From contig JAGWWY010000016.1 of assembly GCA_018970145.1 (NCBI GenBank), positions 1 to 32,476 on the forward strand: DNA of 32,476 nt, read 5' to 3'. This stretch comes from Gammaproteobacteria bacterium. GTDB lineage: Bacteria > Pseudomonadota > Gammaproteobacteria > Steroidobacterales > Steroidobacteraceae. The position numbers and the translations under genes are program-made. Below are positions 7,268 through 15,839 of the stretch, piece after piece; within the stretch, counting starts at the first letter, position 1, and every line of letters begins with the position of its first letter. Below the pieces are notes generated by a model. It was not told the DNA's origin. It searched no databases and worked only from the letters and a program-made list of their open reading frames with translations.

Positions 7268-9363
7268 CGTACGGATACTCCGCGTCGATACGCAGTACGC
7301 CAAAGTAGTGCGCCGCCCAGCACCAGTAAAAACCAGGGATCCATCGCACCACCGCCACCGCCGGAGCTGCCCGCGCCGGGCGTCGTCGGCGCCGTCGGCG
7401 GAGTGGTCACCGGTGGTGCAAAGCTCAGCTCGCTCGGACATGCAGGCCCTGCCACAGCGGGTGGACGATCACTGCTCGCCGAAGTGGCCGTGACGTTGAC
7501 CCGTGCGGAATCGCGTGCGCCTTGATTGTCGGTGACAGTCAATTGCAGTTGCAGCGTCCCGCTCGTCGGCGGCAGCACGATCGCCGAGGCGCTGTTGGCT
7601 CCTGAGACAAGTGCACCACCCGTGCCGCTAGCGAGTACGGTCCACGCATACGTTTGCAAGCTTCGACCGCAGGAGGCGGTCGAAGCGCTCGCTTGCAGCG
7701 CGGCATTCTGTCCGGCCGTGACGCTAGTCGGTGCGACGACCACCGCGAGGGGCCGGCGCGCCTGCTCGAGAGCTCCCACCGCATCGACCATGCCGGCACC
7801 GCAGGCGGCCGTCGTGCATGCACACTCGGCCGTTTGCCGATCGTTGACGTTGCTCGGATTACGACAAGTCGGGATCCCGCTGACGGCCGGGTAGGCTCGG
7901 GCGCCTGCGCGCAGTCGCGCGGTGATCTCGGCGCTCGTGAGCGTGGCATTGACCGACACCATCAACGCCGCCACGCCCGCTACGAGCGGCGCCGAAAAAC
8001 TCGTCCCAACATTGAAGTTGAATTGATCGGTATAGCCATGCGCCCCGGGCACGGTTGCGCCGAGGTTGGTGGTGGTGTCGATCGAATACAGACAAGGGTC
8101 GTTCGCCCCGGTGTTGACGCAGTTACCACCGGGCGCCCCGATGGTCGCGTTGACACCCAAGCTACTGAAACCCACCTTCGTGCCCGCGTGACGCAACGCA
8201 ACCACCGACACCACGCCTTGGCAACTCGCTGGCGCGGCGACAGGGCCCGATTCGTTACCCGCCGACGCCACGATCACGACGCCGCTGCGCACGAGCTCGT
8301 CGATTACCGTCTGATAGGAGGCCGGACAACGATCCTCCGACCCGAGACTGAGATTCAGTACCCGCGCGGGGTTCGGATTCGCAGGCACACCGGCGACGCC
8401 GAGTCCGCCCGCCCATCGCATCCCGGCGAGGATGTCCGAGTCGTAACCACCACACTTACCGAGCACCCGAACCGGCAAGATCCACGGACGCCACGTGAGA
8501 CCGGCGATACCTGTGTTGTTATTCGCCCTTGCTCCGATGAGACCGGCCACGCGCGTGCCGTGCCAAGATGACTGTTCCTGGGCCTCGCAGTTGTTGTCAA
8601 AGATTGGCAGAGCCGCCTCGGCGGTGGTAACCCAATCGCCCGGATCGGACGCATCCGCATCACGCCCGTCGGCATCGTTGGCAGACGTGAATTTCCCGTC
8701 CGAGTCGCCCGAGACAAAATCGTATCCGGGCAGCAACCGACCGCCGCTTGCCGCGCGCTCGAGATCCGGGTGATCGTAGCGGATGCCGGTATCGAGCACG
8801 GCCACGATGACACCCGCGCTACCCGTGCTCGAGTCCCACGCGCCCTCGGCCCGCACCGCCGACGCCTGATCCGCCTTCAAATACCATTGCGCGGCATAGA
8901 GTGGATCATTCGGCACAGCATGGGGATACCGACGACGATCTGGTTCGGCAAATGCGATCTGCGAGTCTGCCCGCAAGCTCGACAGCGCCGCCTCGATATT
9001 GCTCGCCGTCGCCGGCATACCGAGACTTAGAACCGCAAGCCCGTCACCCAATCGATCGATCACCTGCAGGGGCAAATCGACCCGCTCCGATAACGCCTTG
9101 ATCTCCGCTTGCAACGCAGCGAGATCGCCTGCGGAATCGCCGATGGAATCGCTGCGAAAACCAACGAGCACCCGGTCGGTCACACCGCCACGACTCGAAG
9201 GCGCCGACCGCGCCGGTTGGTATTCGGCGGCTGCCGCGAGCGTCGCGACCATGAGCCACGCCATGACGATCAGCGGCATGGCGACCGATAGCGTCGCGAC
9301 CTCGCGACCCAAAAACTTCGAAGGCACGCTAGCACTCCGTACGAACGGGATGGTGTCTGACAT
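7264..9363 (-). CDS. Secreted S8 (subtilisin-like) serine protease with GlyGly-CTERM-like tail
   Basis: This precursor of about 699 residues has an N-terminal hydrophobic export segment (MPLIVMAWLMVATLAAAA). A pro-region resembling an I9 inhibitor follows, then the subtilase domain. The catalytic aspartate is in VAVLDTGIRYDHPDL (about D191), the histidine in WHGTRVAG (about H268), the oxyanion asparagine in SAGNESG and the serine in GTSFSAP (about S455). After it comes an Ig/PKD-like segment, a proline/threonine linker, SSGGGGG, a hydrophobic helix (WFLLVLGGALLW) and a basic end (RTAYRRG). That layout matches GlyGly-CTERM sorting tails, processed by rhombosortase in type II-secreting bacteria. 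The start is uncertain: ATG 9363 is used, with TTG 9417 and ATG 9279 possible. It is first of a coupled set with SDR and 2OG oxygenase. Confidence 0.9.
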   Translation of the reverse strand: MSDTIPFVRSASVPSKFLGREVATLSVAMPLIVMAWLMVATLAAAAEYQPARSAPSSRGGVTDRVLVGFRSDSIGDSAGDLAALQAEIKALSERVDLPLQVIDRLGDGLAVLSLGMPATASNIEAALSSLRADSQIAFAEPDRRRYPHAVPNDPLYAAQWYLKADQASAVRAEGAWDSSTGSAGVIVAVLDTGIRYDHPDLERAASGGRLLPGYDFVSGDSDGKFTSANDADGRDADASDPGDWVTTAEAALPIFDNNCEAQEQSSWHGTRVAGLIGARANNNTGIAGLTWRPWILPVRVLGKCGGYDSDILAGMRWAGGLGVAGVPANPNPARVLNLSLGSEDRCPASYQTVIDELVRSGVVIVASAGNESGPVAAPASCQGVVSVVALRHAGTKVGFSSLGVNATIGAPGGNCVNTGANDPCLYSIDTTTNLGATVPGAHGYTDQFNFNVGTSFSAPLVAGVAALMVSVNATLTSAEITARLRAGARAYPAVSGIPTCRNPSNVNDRQTAECACTTAACGAGMVDAVGALEQARRPLAVVVAPTSVTAGQNAALQASASTASCGRSLQTYAWTVLASGTGGALVSGANSASAIVLPPTSGTLQLQLTVTDNQGARDSARVNVTATSASSDRPPAVAGPACPSELSFAPPVTTPPTAPTTPGAGSSGGGGGAMDPWFLLVLGGALLWRTAYRRGVSVR

Positions 9364-9370
9364 TCCGTAT

Positions 9371-9412
9371 TTGACAATCAATGGTTGACAGCCAAAAGAC
9401 AAGGCGCAAGAT
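9371..9412 (+). promoter_or_regulatory. Possible promoter between divergent S8 protease and FKBP genes
   Basis: Two TTGACA hexamers, at 9371-9376 and 9385-9390, start 14 bp apart in the 77-bp divergent spacer. The second is followed 16 bases later by CAAGAT, a poor -10 match. The hexamers match the -35 consensus exactly, but no good -10 is seen. Confidence 0.3.
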
Positions 9413-9440
9413 AGCAAAAAGACCGACGGGGGTAGGTCCG

Positions 9441-10127
9441 ATGAGACGACAGTCTTGTATGGCTATGGGCTTCGTTTGCCTGCTGGTGAGCGTGTTGCAT
9501 GCGGCCGAACCTCGCACCAGTGCACCCCTGCCCGACGCCGACGCGCGAACGCTCTACACTCTCGGGCAGCTGATCTCGCGCACCCTCGAGAGCTTCGCGC
9601 TCACTCCCGACGAGTTGAAATACGTCGGGATGGGTCTCGAAGATGGCGTGTTGCAACGCGAACCCAAAGTCGATCTCGCCGCGGAAGCGCCGCGTCTGCA
9701 CGAACTGCAATCCGCCCGGCGCGCCGCCGCGGCCGCTGTCGAGAAGGATCGCGCGCTCGCGCACGTCGCGAGCGTATCGGGCAATCCCGATAGCATCCAC
9801 CATCCCAACGGTTTGATCGTCGAGCCTTTGAAATCCGGCTCGGGTGAAACGCCCTCCAGTAGCGACCACGTCAGCGTGCACTACGTCGGACGCTTGGTGG
9901 ATGGCACCGTGTTCGACAGTTCACTCGCCCGTGGCGAACCCACCACCTTGCCCGTCAAAGGCGTGATCGCCTGTTGGAACCAGGCGTTGCCAACCTTACG
10001 CGTCGGCACTCGAGCGAGACTCACCTGTCCGCCGGAACTGGCATACGGAGACCGTGGTTTGCCGCCTGCGATCCGTCCCGGCGCTACGTTGATTTTCGAA
10101 CTGGAACTGCTCGGTATCGTCCGCTGA
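9441..10127 (+). CDS. Exported FKBP-type peptidyl-prolyl isomerase (Mip/FkpA-like)
   Basis: This protein of 228 residues has a signal peptide (MRRQSCMAMGFVCLLVSVLHAAE), so it acts in the periplasm or at the outer membrane. An N-terminal helical FKBP_N-like dimerisation region (about 30-115) precedes the C-terminal FKBP domain. The active-site pocket is retained: HYVGRL, VFDSS, GVIACWNQAL with the floor tryptophan, LAYGDRG and the final IFELELL. It is expected to isomerise X-Pro bonds and assist folding of envelope proteins. The ATG at 9441 is chosen because the signal peptide starts there; an upstream in-frame ATG at 9381 would add a charged, unexplained N-terminus. It is first in an operon with a methyltransferase and a GST, 8 bp ahead of the former. 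Confidence 0.92.
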   Translation: MRRQSCMAMGFVCLLVSVLHAAEPRTSAPLPDADARTLYTLGQLISRTLESFALTPDELKYVGMGLEDGVLQREPKVDLAAEAPRLHELQSARRAAAAAVEKDRALAHVASVSGNPDSIHHPNGLIVEPLKSGSGETPSSSDHVSVHYVGRLVDGTVFDSSLARGEPTTLPVKGVIACWNQALPTLRVGTRARLTCPPELAYGDRGLPPAIRPGATLIFELELLGIVR

Positions 10128-10135
10128 GGTAATTT

Positions 10136-10912
10136 ATGATGTTGCGTCGTCTGACTCTTCTCGTCGCTCTACTGATCCCCGTCTACGGCTACGCCCAAAT
10201 GGGCGCGAATGCTCCGAAGAGCGAAACTGCCCAGAAAATTGAAAAGGCTCTCGCAAGCTCCATACGCAGCGACGACGAACGGGCGCGAGACGCGCGCGAG
10301 CGAAAACCCGTACAGACTCTCGAATTCTTTGGGCTCAAACCGAATATGACGGTGGTCGAGCTGATGCCCGGTGCCGGCTGGTACACCAAGGTCCTCGGTC
10401 TCACGCTCGCCGAGCAGGGCAAGCTGTATGTGACGCTGGGCGCCGGACGAATCGCACCGCGCTTGAAGGAGTGGGGACTCGATAAGGTCGAGTACGTCGA
10501 CGATAAAACCGTGATGAAGGCGGCGCCCGGCACGATGTCGATGCAGGCCGACTCGATCAAACTGCCGATCAACAATGTCGACATGGTGTTGACCTTCCGT
10601 AACCTGCACAATTTCAACGCCGAGAGCCGCGCGATGTTGCATCGCGCCGTTTTCGACGCGCTGAAGCCGGGCGGCATCTACGGCATCGTCGATCACACCC
10701 GCCGACACAACGAAGCGACCACGCGCGAGAACTGGCGTCGCGTCGATCCGGTGCTGATCATCAAAGAAATCTTGGATGCCGGCTTCGTGTTCGACGGCTT
10801 TGCCGATCTGCACTATCGCCCGGATGATGAACTGCGCTACGACACGCAGCGCCCGACGGTCGCAGGCTACAGCGATCGATTCACTTTCCGTTTCCGCAAA
10901 CCTGCGCCTTGA
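10136..10912 (+). CDS. Predicted exported SAM-dependent methyltransferase (COG4798-like)
   Basis: This 258-residue protein has a signal peptide (LRRLTLLVALLIPVYGYAQ) followed by a class I methyltransferase fold. The SAM-binding motif I is VVELMPGAGWYT (about 73-84). Later come an acidic region near MQADSIKLP and LKPGGIYGIVDH. It resembles the COG4798 group of exported predicted methyltransferases, whose substrate is unknown to me. GAGGT lies 5-8 bases before the ATGATG start, and the gene follows FKBP by 8 bp. Its TGA overlaps the TTG start of the GST gene. An AdoMet enzyme with an export signal is odd, since AdoMet is cytoplasmic; either the N-terminus is a membrane anchor or the fold is reused. 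Confidence 0.85.
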   Translation: MMLRRLTLLVALLIPVYGYAQMGANAPKSETAQKIEKALASSIRSDDERARDARERKPVQTLEFFGLKPNMTVVELMPGAGWYTKVLGLTLAEQGKLYVTLGAGRIAPRLKEWGLDKVEYVDDKTVMKAAPGTMSMQADSIKLPINNVDMVLTFRNLHNFNAESRAMLHRAVFDALKPGGIYGIVDHTRRHNEATTRENWRRVDPVLIIKEILDAGFVFDGFADLHYRPDDELRYDTQRPTVAGYSDRFTFRFRKPAP

Positions 10913-11598
10913 AGCTCTACATCGGCAACAAGAACTACTCGTCGTGGTCCTTGCGGCCATGGGTGCTGATGCGTGAACTCGGCATTTCCTTCGAGGAGCA
11001 CCTCGAGCCCTTTGGCGAAGATGCGACCGAGATGCACGATCGTTTTAGTCGCTTTTCACCGAGCGCCAAAGTGCCTTGCCTGCACGATGGCGAGTTACGT
11101 ATCTGGGATTCGCTCGCGATCGTCGAGCACTTGGCGGAGCGTCACCCTCGGGTCTGGCCGAGCGATCCGGTGGCGCGCGCTTTTGCGCGCAGTGCGACTG
11201 CCGAAATGCACTCGAGCTTTGGCGCGCTGCGTCGTCACTGCAGCATGAGTTGCGGGCAGCGCGTCGTGCTGCGCGAGCGCCCGCTTGATCTGCAGGCCGA
11301 TCTCGCGAGGCTGCAAAAGCTTTGGACGATGGGCCTTGCGGGCTTTCGCGGTCCGTTCCTCGCCGGCGCAGCATTCACTGCGGTCGATGCGTTCTACGCA
11401 CCTGTCGCGTTTCGTTTGCAAACCTACGGAGTCTCGCTCGATGAGCGCTGCGATGCCTACGCGGCCAATTTGCGCGCGCTGCCTGCCATGCGAGAGTGGT
11501 ACGAGGCTGCCTTGGTCGAACCTTGGCGTGAAGCAGCACACGAAGCCGAAATCACAGCCGTGGCCGCGTCAATCGTCGATCTTCGAATCGCGAACTGA
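10909..11598 (+). CDS. Glutathione S-transferase family protein
   Basis: This 229-residue cytosolic GST has an N-terminal thioredoxin-like domain starting MKLYIGNKNYSSWSLRPWVL, whose serines (SSWS) are in the usual activating position. It continues with the conserved PSAKVPCL and LRIWDSLAIVEHLAE glutathione-site segments, then an all-helical C-terminal domain. The start is TTG at 10909, sharing TTGA with the stop of the methyltransferase gene. No other start keeps the conserved N-terminus, so reinitiation after the upstream stop is likely. The substrate is unknown. It ends 24 bp from the stop of the convergent CpcT/CpeT-like gene, with no clear terminator between. Confidence 0.9.
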   Translation: MKLYIGNKNYSSWSLRPWVLMRELGISFEEHLEPFGEDATEMHDRFSRFSPSAKVPCLHDGELRIWDSLAIVEHLAERHPRVWPSDPVARAFARSATAEMHSSFGALRRHCSMSCGQRVVLRERPLDLQADLARLQKLWTMGLAGFRGPFLAGAAFTAVDAFYAPVAFRLQTYGVSLDERCDAYAANLRALPAMREWYEAALVEPWREAAHEAEITAVAASIVDLRIAN

Positions 11599-11622
11599 CA
11601 GAGCGGCTTTACCTCGCCTGCC

Positions 11623-12702
11623 TTACATCTCCGGCCTGGCGGATTGGCGCGGTGTGATCGCACAGTTGGCGAGTATCCATTTGAGATTCAGCGCGATGCG
11701 CTCGGTCTGCGGATCGGTGAACGCATAGGCATGCTCCTTCACACTGCCATCAGCGAGCTTCTCGAGCACCGATAGCACCATCGAGTTGCGATTGAAGTAG
11801 TCGTTGGCCTCGTTGAGCACGTGCCAAGTCACCGCACGCAGTTGCAAACCGAGATCGCGCGGCACCGCTTCGTCCGTCTTAAACCAATGCATGCCTCCCT
11901 TGTCGTGCAAGCTGATATTGTCGTAGCGCTTGAAGGGGATGTCTCTCCCACCGCCGACGCCCGGAATGTCGGCATAGCAATGGAAGACGCGTGAGCGCTC
12001 GAGCCAATATGGTTCACCGGAAGAGACTCCCGTGATTCGACGACCGGTTGTGATGACCCATTTGTGATCGTGAAACCACAGACTGCTCTTGGCGATCGAA
12101 ATCTCGTTATCCGTGCGGACCCGATGCCCGTCCCAATCGAACTCGCAACGGCCCGGTGCCTGCAAGCCGCGGAAGTGGTCGGCGCGCCGCTTGAAAAAAT
12201 AGTCACAGCCTTCGGTGCGACGTAACTGCGCAGGCGTCAGCGTCGCGAGCTCCGCCTCGTCGATCTCCCCTTGCATGCGTAGGTGGTGTTGCATCGTGAC
12301 TTCATCACTCGCAGGACCCGCGTGCAGACTCGCAATACGCCAGGATCTTTGCACACCGCTCTCCGTCTGCACTTCGTTGATCCACAGATAGGCGTAGCGA
12401 CCGAAGGCGGGAGCGTCAACCCGGCGAATCGTCGTCGACATGCGCAGGTGTCGATCGTCGGCCGCAAGCTGGCGACGTTGATCGAAGTAATGTTGGTTTG
12501 CGTTGTCGTAATGTCCGGGCAGCAGTTCAGCCATGATGCGCAGATTGCGCTCGCCGGCGGTCGAGTCCTGCCCTTGTGCGTGTAGCTCCGGGGTGATGAT
12601 CATCAACAGGCACCCGGTCAGCCACGCCAACGAACACGCAGCGCCTTTTTTTTGCACTGGGTTTTTTATCTTTGGATTATTCTGCACTGGTATTGTCGGC
12701 AT
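11623..12702 (-). CDS. Exported CpcT/CpeT-like protein (chromophore lyase family)
   Basis: This protein of about 359 residues has a hydrophobic N-terminal segment (CSLAWLTGCLLMIITPELHAQ), so it is probably exported. The mature part follows the CpcT/CpeT pattern (PF06206): MAELLPGHYDNANQHYFD, YAYLWINEVQ, EGCDYFFKRR and PGRCEFDWDG. In cyanobacteria this family attaches bilins to phycobiliproteins; no phycobiliprotein is seen here, so the function is unknown. LTGC resembles a lipobox but is inside the hydrophobic core, so a lipoprotein is less likely. ATG 12702 has AGGGGG 8 bases upstream; GTG 12657 would give a more ordinary signal peptide (MQKKGAACSLAW). An A8 run lies near the N-terminus. Divergent from ggt. 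Confidence 0.75.
   Translation of the reverse strand: MPTIPVQNNPKIKNPVQKKGAACSLAWLTGCLLMIITPELHAQGQDSTAGERNLRIMAELLPGHYDNANQHYFDQRRQLAADDRHLRMSTTIRRVDAPAFGRYAYLWINEVQTESGVQRSWRIASLHAGPASDEVTMQHHLRMQGEIDEAELATLTPAQLRRTEGCDYFFKRRADHFRGLQAPGRCEFDWDGHRVRTDNEISIAKSSLWFHDHKWVITTGRRITGVSSGEPYWLERSRVFHCYADIPGVGGGRDIPFKRYDNISLHDKGGMHWFKTDEAVPRDLGLQLRAVTWHVLNEANDYFNRNSMVLSVLEKLADGSVKEHAYAFTDPQTERIALNLKWILANCAITPRQSARPEM
12652..12680 (+). promoter_or_regulatory. Candidate ggt promoter
   Basis: TTGCAC at 12652-12657, a 17-bp spacer rich in T, and GATTAT at 12675-12680 form a modest sigma70-like pair. It lies in a locally AT-rich patch about 80 bp before the ggt start. It would lie inside the 5' end of the opposite gene if that starts at 12702. 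Confidence 0.3.
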
Positions 12703-12761
12703 CAGACGAGCCCCCTGCTGCGCATGATGCACGAGCCTTAGCGCCTGTGCGAACATGCGGC

Positions 12762-14489
12762 ATGCGTTCGTTCAAGCCCGTCCACACCGCGATCCTCTCC
12801 CTGCTTTGCGCGTTGCTGCCCGCGATCACGGCCCGAGCCGATGTGGCTGCGATCGCGGCACCCGATCGGCCCGCCGCCGCGGTGGCCGAACAGGTATTGC
12901 GCCGGGGTGGCAACGCCGTCGATGCGGCGGTAGCCGTGGGATTCGCGCTCGCCGTCACTTTTCCGGAAGCGGGTAATCTCGGCGGCGGCGGCTTCGCGAC
13001 GCTCCATGTCAAAGGCGAATCGTATTTCCTCGATTTTCGCGAGACGGCGCCTGCCGCAGCCACGCGCGACATGTACCTCGATGCGAACGGCACAGTCATT
13101 CCGCAACTGAGTCTCATCGGACATCGCGCCTCGGGTGTGCCAGGCACGGTAGCGGGCTTGTGGGAGCTGCACCGTCAGCACGGTAGCCGGCCATGGTCTG
13201 AACTGATCGCACCAGCCATCCGCTTAGCAAAGGACGGGTTCATACCCGACACGAAGCTCGTCCGTCTCATCCGTGAGGCCGAAGCAGATTACGCAGGTAA
13301 AACCAACTTCCAGCGCTATTTCGGCGAGCTCAAAGAAAACGTGTCGTTCAAGCAGCCGCAGCTCGCAGCGACGCTCGAGCGCATCGCCGCGCAAGGGTCT
13401 GATGGCTTCTACCGCGGTGAAACGGCGACGCTGGTCGAGGCGGAAATGCAGCGCGGCCACGGGCTCATCACCGCGGCCGATCTCGCTGCCTATCGTCCCA
13501 TTTGGCGCAAACCGTTGGTCAGCCAATGGCGCCACTACACGCTCGTCACACCGCCACCGCCCAGTTCGGGCGGCATCGCGCTGATCCAATATTTGCGCAT
13601 GAAGGACTTATTGGTAGAGCAATTCCAAGGCGTTCCGCATAACTCGACGCGATACGTACACCTCGTTGCGGAGATTTCCAAACGCGTGTTCGCCGATCGA
13701 GCCGAATATTTGGGCGATCCCGACTTCGTCAAGGTACCCGTCGAACGACTGACCGACTCGGATTACCTACGTCGGCGCACACAGGAAATCAATTCGACGA
13801 CACCCTCGGCTCCGCAGGCCGTGAAGCCGGGACTCGGCGAATCGCTCGATACCACCCATTATTCCATCATCGACGGCCAGGGTAACGCCGTCTCACTCAC
13901 CTACACGCTCAACGGGAGTTTTGGCAGTGGCGTCGTCGTGGAGGGTGCGGGTTTCTTGCTGAACAATGAGATGGACGATTTCAGTACCAAACCCGGCCAG
14001 CCGAATCTGTACGGTGTCGTGGGCGGCACCGCCAATGCGATCGCCCCGGGAAAACGCATGCTTTCCTCGATGACACCGACGATTCTGCTCGAAGGCACTG
14101 CCGTTCGCGGCATCTACGGGACACCGGGTGGATCCACTATTTTCCCGGCGGTATTCCAGACGATCGTCAATCTCAAAGATTTCGGCATGACGCCCATACA
14201 AGCGGTGACAGCGCCCCGCTTTCAACATCAACTGCTGCCGCCGAACCTGATCGTCTACAGCCGTTGTTGTGCGTTATCGGAAACCACACGCAACGAGTTG
14301 ACGGCGATGGGCTATCGAGTCGAAAAGAGTCCGTGGGAATTCGGTGATATGCAGATCATCGAGATGGACGTGAACGGCCGGCCGACGCCCGCTTCCGACC
14401 CACGCGGTCGCGGCGAGAGTCGTGTCATCGATCTCGGTCCGCCGGCGACCGCATCGCCTGATGAGTCGACTCGTGAGTCGACTCGCTAG
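12762..14489 (+). CDS. ggt: Gamma-glutamyltransferase (glutathione hydrolase precursor)
   Basis: This 575-residue periplasmic enzyme cleaves and transfers the gamma-glutamyl group of glutathione. A signal peptide ([20 protein letters not shown]) precedes the large-subunit part with [12 protein letters not shown] and the substrate-binding arginine region DFRETAP (about 91-97). [10 protein letters not shown] follows. The autoprocessing site is LD|TTHYS, with T364 the expected catalytic nucleophile. Downstream are LNNEMDDFS, the SSMTPTILL serine pair and GTPGGST. Length matches the family. The ATG at 12762 is chosen because the signal peptide begins there. The C-terminus (DESTRESTR) is encoded by a small tandem repeat and overlaps the 3' end of rmuC. 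Confidence 0.95.
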   Translation: MRSFKPVHTAILSLLCALLPAITARADVAAIAAPDRPAAAVAEQVLRRGGNAVDAAVAVGFALAVTFPEAGNLGGGGFATLHVKGESYFLDFRETAPAAATRDMYLDANGTVIPQLSLIGHRASGVPGTVAGLWELHRQHGSRPWSELIAPAIRLAKDGFIPDTKLVRLIREAEADYAGKTNFQRYFGELKENVSFKQPQLAATLERIAAQGSDGFYRGETATLVEAEMQRGHGLITAADLAAYRPIWRKPLVSQWRHYTLVTPPPPSSGGIALIQYLRMKDLLVEQFQGVPHNSTRYVHLVAEISKRVFADRAEYLGDPDFVKVPVERLTDSDYLRRRTQEINSTTPSAPQAVKPGLGESLDTTHYSIIDGQGNAVSLTYTLNGSFGSGVVVEGAGFLLNNEMDDFSTKPGQPNLYGVVGGTANAIAPGKRMLSSMTPTILLEGTAVRGIYGTPGGSTIFPAVFQTIVNLKDFGMTPIQAVTAPRFQHQLLPPNLIVYSRCCALSETTRNELTAMGYRVEKSPWEFGDMQIIEMDVNGRPTPASDPRGRGESRVIDLGPPATASPDESTRESTR

Positions 14490-15780
14490 TCGATAACGGC
14501 AACTGCGGCACCACCTCGACGCCATCAAGCTCGACAAGGCGATTTGCGTCAAGCGCCGGATCGAGGTCGCGGAATTTGCGTGCCGTGACCCACACCCGCG
14601 TCTCCAGTGATCGCGTGGCCTTGTTGTAGGCATCGACGGCCTGCTTGATGCTGCTACCGACCTTGCCCCAGTGCTCACCCATGGTGGAGAGACGATCATA
14701 GATTTCTTTGCCTAGTGCGCTGATCTGCTCGGCATTGCGCGCGATCTGCTCCTGTCGCCAACCATAGGCTACCGCGCGCAGTAACGCGATCAAGGATGTG
14801 GGAGTCGCAATCATCACACCCTGATCGACACCGGCTTCGATCAACGAGGGATCCTGCTCGAGAGCCGCACTGAAGAACACCTCGCCCGGCAGGAACAACA
14901 CCACGAACTGCGCACTGCTACGCACTTCCTCCGCGTACCCTTTCCGTGACAGGGCGGTGATGTGCGCTTTGACGGCGCGCGCGTGTTCCTGCAATTTCAG
15001 CGCTCGGGTCGCGTCGTCACGCGCCTCGAGAGCCGCGAGATACCCCGCTAGAGGCACTTTCGAGTCGACGATGACGTTACGCCCCCCGGGTAACTTCACG
15101 ATGAGATCCGGACGCAGACGCCCCTCTTCGGTTTCGACCGAAAGCTGCTCGACGAAGTCGCAATACGACAGCATGCCAGCAAGCTCGACGACGCGGCGTA
15201 ACTGGATCTCACCCCAACGACCCCGTACGCCTGGTTGCTTCAAGGCACCAACGAGATTGGTCGTCTCACTGCGCAGCAGGACCTGCTCGCGCATCAACTG
15301 TTCGACCTGCTGAGTCAACGATTGATAAGCGCCCACTCGAGTCTTCTCGATCTCCTGGATCTGCAAGTCGACTTTGCCGAGTGATTCTCGGATGGGTTTG
15401 AGACTATCGTCGATTTTCTGCTGACGTAATTCGAGATCGTGCTTGGACTGCAGTTGCAGATTCTCGAACTGCCCTCTGGCAAGCTCGAGAAATTGTTGGT
15501 TGTTGGTCTGCAGAGCCTCCGCCGACAGCGCTTTGAATGCATTGGCCAGCTGCTCACGCGCCGCCTCGAGAAGCGCGGCTTTTTCGGCGGCGCCAGCTCG
15601 CTCGGCAGCCAATGTAGCTCGCAGCGCCGCCGCCTCGGCCGTGAGCTCAAGCACTTTGGTCTGCGATTGCTCCAGCGCGGAGCGCATATCGCTCGCACCG
15701 CGTTGGCGGACCCACCCCGCAAGAGCGACACCGGCAACGGCTCCCGCCACGATGGCAACGATCAACATCAAAATGTCCAT
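14425..15780 (-). CDS. rmuC: RmuC family protein (DNA recombination limiting)
   Basis: This 451-residue protein begins with a transmembrane segment ([22 protein letters not shown]). A long coiled coil follows (about 30-170, rich in Ala, Glu, Gln and Leu), then the RmuC nuclease-like domain with [37 protein letters not shown] and [15 protein letters not shown]. coli RmuC limits recombination between short inverted repeats and is related to endonuclease folds; the D and DSK residues fit that. The ATG at 15780 matches the membrane-anchored N-terminus of the family, although no good ribosome binding site is seen; a longer frame upstream is rejected. It is divergent from the TPR/2OG gene and overlaps ggt tail-to-tail by 65 bp. 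Confidence 0.94.
   Translation of the reverse strand: MDILMLIVAIVAGAVAGVALAGWVRQRGASDMRSALEQSQTKVLELTAEAAALRATLAAERAGAAEKAALLEAAREQLANAFKALSAEALQTNNQQFLELARGQFENLQLQSKHDLELRQQKIDDSLKPIRESLGKVDLQIQEIEKTRVGAYQSLTQQVEQLMREQVLLRSETTNLVGALKQPGVRGRWGEIQLRRVVELAGMLSYCDFVEQLSVETEEGRLRPDLIVKLPGGRNVIVDSKVPLAGYLAALEARDDATRALKLQEHARAVKAHITALSRKGYAEEVRSSAQFVVLFLPGEVFFSAALEQDPSLIEAGVDQGVMIATPTSLIALLRAVAYGWRQEQIARNAEQISALGKEIYDRLSTMGEHWGKVGSSIKQAVDAYNKATRSLETRVWVTARKFRDLDPALDANRLVELDGVEVVPQLPLSTSESTHESTHQAMRSPADRDR
14463..14495. repeat. Tandem 12-bp palindromic repeat in overlapping gene ends
   Basis: GAGTCGACTC occurs at 14463-14472 and 14475-14484 with a 12-bp period, followed by a decayed third unit (TAGTCGATA) containing the ggt stop. 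Each unit is a perfect palindrome. The repeat is translated on both strands, as ESTR in ggt and STHE in rmuC. Confidence 0.85.
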
Positions 15781-15839
15781 GTGGCAACTATAGAGCGTCG
15801 CCGTACCAATGGGTGAGCCGGTGGGTGCGACAATGCAGC

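Noticed and set aside
11623..12702. Lipoprotein call from LTGC in the CpcT/CpeT-like protein
   Set aside because: The cysteine is in the middle of the hydrophobic helix, with hydrophobic residues continuing after it. An ordinary signal peptide ending at LHAQ fits better.
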